Source of the DNA: an uncultured Bacteroides sp.
GTDB taxonomy: Bacteria > Bacteroidota > Bacteroidia > Bacteroidales > Bacteroidaceae
DNA length: 64,000 bases
NCBI GenBank assembly: GCA_949288585.1
Contig: CASEKR010000003.1
Span: 62,001-126,000, forward strand
Reading direction: 5' to 3'
Shown in pieces: positions 59,672 through 64,000 of this stretch; the stretch's first letter is position 1, and every line of letters begins with the position of its first letter. A model generated the notes under the pieces. The model had not been told where the DNA came from and searched no databases. It saw nothing but the letters and a program-made list of their open reading frames with translations. Both the position numbers and the translations under genes were made by a program.

Positions 59672-60547
59672 TCAGTCGCGGGCCTGGTGGACGGTGAGCT
59701 GCGGGAAGGGGAAGCCGATGCCCGCGCGGTTGAAGCCGTCGTAGATGGCGCGCTGGATGTCGTAGTAGACCCCCCAGTAGTCGGCGTTCTTCACCCAGAC
59801 GCGGATGCGTATGTTGACGCTGCTGGCGTCCAGCGCATCGAGGGCGATGAAGGGCGCGGGGGTGGAGAGGATGCGCTTGTCCGCCTCCACGATGGAGCGG
59901 GCCACGGCCTCCACCCGGGCATAGTCCTCGCCATACTCCACGCCCACGACCCAGTCCACGCGGCGAGTCTCCTCGTTGCTATAATTGACTATCACGCCCC
60001 CCGACGCCGAGCCATTGGGGATGTAGACCGTCTTGTTATCAGCGGTGGTGAGGATGGTGTGGAATATCTGTATCTCCTTCACTGCCCCACTGGTCCCCTG
60101 CGCCTCTACCCAGTCGCCTACCTTGTAGGGTCGGAAGAGTAGGATGATGAGGCCTCCTGCGAAGTTCTGCAGATTGCCGCTGAGAGCCATGCCCACCGCC
60201 ACGCCTGCCGATGCCAGCAGCGCGGCAAAGGAGGTGGTCTCTATACCCAGCTTGCCCACGATGGCCACGATGAGCAGCACCATGAGTAGGATATGCACGA
60301 GGCTCTCGGTGAAGCTCCTGATGCCTGCATCCACCTTGCGCCGCTCGAGGATGCGCCTGACCAGCTTGTTGAGGAAGGCGATGAGGAACCGCCCGACGAC
60401 GAAGATGACCACCGCGCCGAGGATGCGGCCGCCGACGTCGACGCCACTGTCGATGAGGCGTTGGATGACCTGTTGCACCTTGTCGGCCTCGCTCTGCGTG
60501 GCCTGTGCGGCGGTGCTGGCCGCCAGTAATGATAAAATCGGATACAT
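59672..60547 (-). CDS. Small-conductance mechanosensitive channel (MscS family)
   Basis: A 291-residue channel with three membrane helices: VGGRILGAVVIFVVGRFLIAFL, a second near 90-110 and the pore helix ASAGVAVGMALSGNLQNFAGG, then the conserved LFRPYKVGDWVEAQGTSGAVKEIQIFHT of the beta domain and the C-terminal VRIRVWVKNADYW. It releases solutes on osmotic downshock. Upstream of it is the 24-bp repeat array. Confidence 0.95.
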   Translation of the reverse strand: MYPILSLLAASTAAQATQSEADKVQQVIQRLIDSGVDVGGRILGAVVIFVVGRFLIAFLNKLVRRILERRKVDAGIRSFTESLVHILLMVLLIVAIVGKLGIETTSFAALLASAGVAVGMALSGNLQNFAGGLIILLFRPYKVGDWVEAQGTSGAVKEIQIFHTILTTADNKTVYIPNGSASGGVIVNYSNEETRRVDWVVGVEYGEDYARVEAVARSIVEADKRILSTPAPFIALDALDASSVNIRIRVWVKNADYWGVYYDIQRAIYDGFNRAGIGFPFPQLTVHQARD

Positions 60548-60614
60548 AATCTGTAATTTCTATTAGGGTAATACAATCAGTTCAATTATCGTGCGCACCC
60601 GTATGCTTAGAGTA

Positions 60615-60782
60615 GTGCACCCCCGCACGGGCAGGCTCGTGCACCCCCGCACGGGCAGGCTCGTGCTACTTTGCACAGGCAGGCAGGTGCACCCCCATGT
60701 CAGCAGGCAGGCGCACCACCGTGTCAGCAGGCAGGCGCGCACCCGTGTCAGCAGGCAGGCGCACCCCCGCGCTGGCTGGCGG
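60615..60782. repeat. Intergenic tandem array, seven 24-bp units, (GTGC/GCGC)ACCCCCG...GGCAGG
   Basis: Units begin at 60615, 60639, 60663, 60687, 60711, 60735 and 60759. The first two are nearly identical; the later ones share CAGCAGGCAGGCGC. The unit boundary drifts from GTGC to GCGC along the array, and single units decay in the middle (60663) while the period stays 24. It fills most of the 278-bp gap between thrC and mscS. No ORF or start codon context supports a gene. Confidence 0.92.
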
Positions 60783-60825
60783 GCATAAATAAGCCCGGAC
60801 TGGCAGCCCGGGCGGCGACGGGGCG

Positions 60826-62127
60826 TCACTGCCCCATCAGGTAGTCCTTGAAGGTGGGGAAGTCCTTCGGCAAGGGGACCGTCTGCTTGCGCCCGCCGAG
60901 GAAGGCGCGCAGCGTGTCGGGGACGGGGACGGGCTGGCCGATGATGGCTTCCACGGTGTCCTTGAACTTGGCCGGGTGGGCAGTCTCCAGGAAGATGCCC
61001 TCCTCGCCGGGACGCAGGCCTTCCGCCAGTGCGCGGTAGCCACAGGCCCCGTGGGGGTCGAGCAGGTAGCGGTGGTCGGCCCACGTGCGGCGAACGGTGT
61101 CGGCAATCTGCTCGTCGGTGTAGGTGGCGCCGCTGATGTCGCGCGCGATGGCGTCGTGGCTGCCAGCGTAGAGGTCGAGGATGCGGGCGAAGTTGCTGGG
61201 CGCACCCACGTCCATGGCGTTGGCCAGGGTGGGGACGCTGGCGCGGGGGGCGTAGGAGCCAGTGCGCAGGTATTGGTAGAAGACGTCATTGCGGTTGTTG
61301 GCGGCCAGGAAGCGGTGTATGGGCAAGCCCATGCGTGCGGCGAACAGCCCGGCGGTGAGGTTGCCGAAGTTCCCGCTGGGGACGCAGACGGCCACCCGCC
61401 CGGCGCGCCCCTCGCGCTTCAGTTGGGCGTAGGCGTGGAAGTAGTAGAAGGACTGCGGCAGGAAGCGCGCCACGTTGATGCTGTTGGCGCTCGTCAGGCG
61501 CATGTGGGCATTGAGGTCGCTGTCCATGAAGGCGTCCTTCACCAAGGCTTGGCAGTCGTCGAACGTGCCGTCTACCTCGATGGCGGTGATGTTCCGCCCC
61601 AGGGTGGTGAACTGCTTCTCTTGCACGTCGCTGACCTTGCCCTTGGGGTAGAGGACGTAGACGCGTATGCCCTCGACGCCGAGGAAGCCGTTGGCCACGG
61701 CGCTGCCCGTGTCTCCGGAGGTGGCTACCAGCACGTTCACTTCCCCGGCCCCCTCCTGGCGTATGAAGTAGCCCAGCAGACGCGCCATGAAGCGGGCGCC
61801 CACGTCCTTGAAGGCCAGGGTGGGCCCGTGGAAGAGTTCCAGCGACCAGATGTGCGGGGCGACGGGCACGAGGGGGATGGGGAAGCTGAGGGTGTCGCAC
61901 ACGAGGCTGTGCAGGGTGTCGCGCGGGATGTCGTCGCCGAAGTAGGCTTCGGCCACGCGGCAGGCTATCTCCTGCAGGCTCAGGCGGTCGATGTGTTCGA
62001 AGAAGTCAGGGGGCAGTGGCCGGATGGCCTCTGGCATGTACAGCCCCTTGTCGGGGGCCAGCCCGCGCACGACGGCCTCCTGGAGGGTGGCTGCGGGCGA
62101 ATGGTGGTTGGTACTGTAATAGTTCAT
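60826..62127 (-). CDS. thrC: Threonine synthase
   Basis: A 433-residue PLP enzyme with FHGPTLAFKDVGARF (PLP-binding Lys107), VLVATSGDTGSAVANGF and VCVPSGNFGNLTAG (cofactor phosphate loop). It converts O-phosphohomoserine to threonine. It is the third gene of the threonine operon, 7 bp after the phosphoglycerate mutase-like gene. Confidence 0.96.
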   Translation of the reverse strand: MNYYSTNHHSPAATLQEAVVRGLAPDKGLYMPEAIRPLPPDFFEHIDRLSLQEIACRVAEAYFGDDIPRDTLHSLVCDTLSFPIPLVPVAPHIWSLELFHGPTLAFKDVGARFMARLLGYFIRQEGAGEVNVLVATSGDTGSAVANGFLGVEGIRVYVLYPKGKVSDVQEKQFTTLGRNITAIEVDGTFDDCQALVKDAFMDSDLNAHMRLTSANSINVARFLPQSFYYFHAYAQLKREGRAGRVAVCVPSGNFGNLTAGLFAARMGLPIHRFLAANNRNDVFYQYLRTGSYAPRASVPTLANAMDVGAPSNFARILDLYAGSHDAIARDISGATYTDEQIADTVRRTWADHRYLLDPHGACGYRALAEGLRPGEEGIFLETAHPAKFKDTVEAIIGQPVPVPDTLRAFLGGRKQTVPLPKDFPTFKDYLMGQ

Positions 62128-62134
62128 AGGGGTA

Positions 62135-63409
62135 TTACTGGTTCATGAATGCGTGGATGAATTGGTCTTCCTTCAGCAGGCCGTAGATGCCCTGGCGGGC
62201 GGACACCTCGTCGAAGGCTTGCACGCCGTCGGGCTCGATGGCGGGGTGCCAGATGAGGAAGGGCACCGGCTCGGCCGTGTGGGTGCGCAGGGCGCAGGGC
62301 GTGGGATGGTCGGGCAGGACGGCTATGCAGACGGGCTCTTCCCACGTGCGCACCTCGCGGTAGATGGGGCCTACGATGCGGCTGTCCAGGTCCTCGATGG
62401 TGCGGCGTTTCAGGTCCAGGTCGCCCTCGTGCCCGGCCTCGTCGCTGGCCTCGACGTGGAGGTAGACGAAGTCGTCGCTGCGGAGGGCGTCCAGGGCGGC
62501 GCGTGCTTTGCCCTCGTAGTTGGTGTCATACAGGCCCGTGGCGCCCGGCACGTCGATGCGGCGCAGGCCCGCGTAGTGCCCGATGCCCCGTATCAGGTCT
62601 ACGGCCGTGATGACCGCCCCGCTGCGCACCTGGGGGAAGCGGCTGCCGAAGGGCTCCATCCGTGGACGGTAGCCCGGGCTCCAGGGCCAGATGCTGTTGG
62701 CCATGTCCTTGCCCTCGGCGGCGCGGCGCAGGTTGAGGGGGTGCGCCGACAGCAACTCCTGCGAGCGGAGGATGAGGGCGTTCAGCAAGTCGGCGGTCTC
62801 CTGGGGCGAGAGCGCGGCGGCCGGCGACGACGGGTCCGTAGCCTGCGTCGCGCTGCCCGCGTCCCGTGTCCCCTCCTCCGCCGCCTTCACCATCAGGGGT
62901 CGGAAGGGTTTCAGGGGGACATCGTGCGGCGGCGTGCAAGAGATGTGCTTGTCCCCCCCGCGCACCACCAGCAGGTGACGGTATTGCACCCCCGTGTAGA
63001 AGTGCACCCGCCCGTCGCCCAGGCGCTCCTGCAAGTACTTGATGAGCACATCGGCCTCTTCCGTGGTGATGTGCCCGGCGGAGTGGTTCTTCAGCACCTC
63101 GCCTTCTATGCAGACCAGGTTGCAGCGCATGGCCATGTCGCCCGGCTGCAAGTCCACCCCGATGCTGGCCGCCTCCAAGGGGCCGCGACCCTCATACACC
63201 CGGGGCAGGTCGTAGCCCAGGACAGACATGTTGGCCACCTCGCTGCCCGGGTGGAAGCCCGGCGCCACGGTGACGAGCCGCCCCGTGCGTCCCTGCCGCG
63301 CCAGCAAGTCCATATACGGGGTGCGGGCGGCCTGCAGCAGCGTCCGTCCCCCCAGTTGGGGCGACGGCCAGTCGGCCATCCCGTCCCCCAATATAATGAT
63401 GTGTTTCAT
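62135..63409 (-). CDS. Cofactor-independent phosphoglycerate mutase-like protein (probable homoserine kinase)
   Basis: The start is ATG 63409 (MKHIIILGDGMADWPSPQLG), giving 424 residues. It is an alkaline-phosphatase-fold protein of the ApgM type: LGDGMADWP (metal-binding Asp), GSEVANMSVLGYDLPRVY (catalytic Ser region), YLHVEASDEAGHEGDLDLK (metal-binding Asp and His). It lies between thrA and thrC, where a homoserine kinase is needed and no thrB is seen. From memory, the B. thetaiotaomicron homologue was assigned this role from mutant phenotypes. I infer it makes O-phosphohomoserine. Confidence 0.88.
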   Translation of the reverse strand: MKHIIILGDGMADWPSPQLGGRTLLQAARTPYMDLLARQGRTGRLVTVAPGFHPGSEVANMSVLGYDLPRVYEGRGPLEAASIGVDLQPGDMAMRCNLVCIEGEVLKNHSAGHITTEEADVLIKYLQERLGDGRVHFYTGVQYRHLLVVRGGDKHISCTPPHDVPLKPFRPLMVKAAEEGTRDAGSATQATDPSSPAAALSPQETADLLNALILRSQELLSAHPLNLRRAAEGKDMANSIWPWSPGYRPRMEPFGSRFPQVRSGAVITAVDLIRGIGHYAGLRRIDVPGATGLYDTNYEGKARAALDALRSDDFVYLHVEASDEAGHEGDLDLKRRTIEDLDSRIVGPIYREVRTWEEPVCIAVLPDHPTPCALRTHTAEPVPFLIWHPAIEPDGVQAFDEVSARQGIYGLLKEDQFIHAFMNQ

Positions 63410-63451
63410 ATCTCTTCGCACTGTAATGGTTCTACTCAAAGGGCGCGCGGG

Positions 63452-64000
63452 TCAGACATTGGCTATGCTCATGATGTCCGCAAAGACACCTGCCGCCGTC
63501 ACGTCCGCCCCTGCGCCATAGCCCTGTATCATCATGGGATACTCGCGGTAGCGCTCGGTGGTCAGCAGGATGATGTTATTGCTTCCCTCCAGCCCGTAGA
63601 AGGGGTGCCCCGGCGCGACCTCCATCAGCCCGACAGACGCCTTGCCGCCGTCCAGGCGAGCCACGAAGCGCCAGTGCTTGTGCTCTGCCTCCAGCTTGCG
63701 CCTGCGCTCCTCGAAGCCGGCGTCCAGCGAGGGCACCTTGCGCCAGAAGTCGTCGAGCGTCCCCTCGAAGAAGTCGTCGGGCACGAAGAGGTTCCTCTCC
63801 ACGTCATCCTGCTCGATGCGGTAGCCCGCCTCACGCGCCAGGATGACCAGTTTGCGGATAACATCCTTCCCGCTCAGGTCGATGCGCGGGTCGGGCTCGG
63901 AGTAACGCTCCTGCTGCGCCATGCGGATGGTCTGACTGAAAGGCACCTCGGCGCTGAGCTTGTTGAAGATGTAGTTCAGCGTACCACTCAGCACGGCCTC
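63452..64000 (-). CDS. thrA: Homoserine dehydrogenase domain, C-terminal part of bifunctional ThrA, cut by window edge
   Basis: The last 183 residues are present and in frame to the edge. EAVLSGTLNYIFNKLS, YSEPDPRIDLSGKDVIRKLVILAREAG and the final GYGAGADVTAAGVFADIMSIANV are typical of homoserine dehydrogenase. In Bacteroides this domain is fused to aspartokinase; the kinase part would lie outside the window. It is the first gene of the thr operon seen here, 42 bp before the mutase-like gene. Confidence 0.93.
   Translation of the reverse strand, partial: EAVLSGTLNYIFNKLSAEVPFSQTIRMAQQERYSEPDPRIDLSGKDVIRKLVILAREAGYRIEQDDVERNLFVPDDFFEGTLDDFWRKVPSLDAGFEERRRKLEAEHKHWRFVARLDGGKASVGLMEVAPGHPFYGLEGSNNIILLTTERYREYPMMIQGYGAGADVTAAGVFADIMSIANV

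Noticed and set aside
17947..60782. The tandem arrays as CRISPR arrays
   Set aside because: Units of 22-24 bp are contiguous with no unique spacers of 30 bp or more between conserved repeats, arrays are very short, and no cas genes are present in the window.

Overview
The window reads as chromosomal DNA of a Bacteroidales bacterium, most like a GC-rich member of the Bacteroidaceae (GC judged by eye, not computed). The evidence is a SusC/SusD polysaccharide utilisation locus with a hybrid two-component sensor, NigD-like and DUF6078-type proteins, a cofactor-independent phosphoglycerate mutase homologue inside the threonine operon, and many promoters with the Bacteroides -7 box TAnnTTTG, several with a -33 TTG about 20 bp upstream. 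I cannot name the species.

Layout. 1-17.9 kb: a polysaccharide utilisation locus, all on the minus strand. From its promoter side it holds a GH78 rhamnosidase, SusC, SusD, a SusE/SusF-like surface protein, a small lipoprotein, a GH43 and a GH31 enzyme, and a hybrid two-component regulator that runs off the left edge. 18.1-28.3 kb: plus-strand arginine/proline cluster argR, GNAT acyltransferase, argG, pspC-like gene, argC, argD, proC, then a MntA/HepT nucleotidyltransferase/HEPN pair, an XRE-cupin regulator and an acyl-CoA synthetase. Many of its intergenic gaps hold a different repeat element. 28.5-30.0 kb: tRNA-Gln and a divergent HxlR regulator/NAD(P)-binding protein pair. 30.4-36.5 kb: rsfS-ftsH-cdsA facing a NigD-like lipoprotein, lpxB and surE. 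36.6-41.4 kb: a four-gene operon of two Gfo/Idh/MocA dehydrogenases, a DUF1080 hydrolase and a TIM-barrel isomerase, matching the 3-keto-glycoside route of glycan breakdown. 41.5-48.4 kb: small membrane proteins, XRE and AraC regulators, an acyltransferase, ispF, a FAH-family hydrolase and a SUI1-type factor. 48.5-57.4 kb: rplM-rpsI-rpsB-tsf, asnS, an rRNA pseudouridine synthase with a long Arg/Tyr/Pro-rich leader region, purB and a DUF5106-thioredoxin protein. 57.6-64 kb: an LtaS-like membrane sulfatase-fold enzyme, an MscS channel and the threonine operon thrA-apgM-thrC, cut at the right edge.

The most unusual content lies between the genes. Seven intergenic sites carry short tandem arrays of 3-7 units with periods of 22-24 bp. 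Four of them (about 7.9, 17.9, 42.1 and 51.7 kb) share the core CACTCG (one unit has TACTCG) although they lie far apart and the rest of the unit differs; at least some have inverted terminal units, so the array can fold back. Separately, a small GIY-YIG gene sits exactly between 38-bp perfect inverted repeats, and gene-less hairpins built from the same end sequence occur 3 kb upstream and 6 kb downstream. One of these hairpins is inserted in the middle of yet another fold-back repeat. Other fold-back families (AGCTACGAGCTAC, ATTCTTCAT, GTAGTCAGTAG and AACTTGTTAAC types) occupy further gaps. I regard these intergenic repeats as the best candidates for undescribed biology here.
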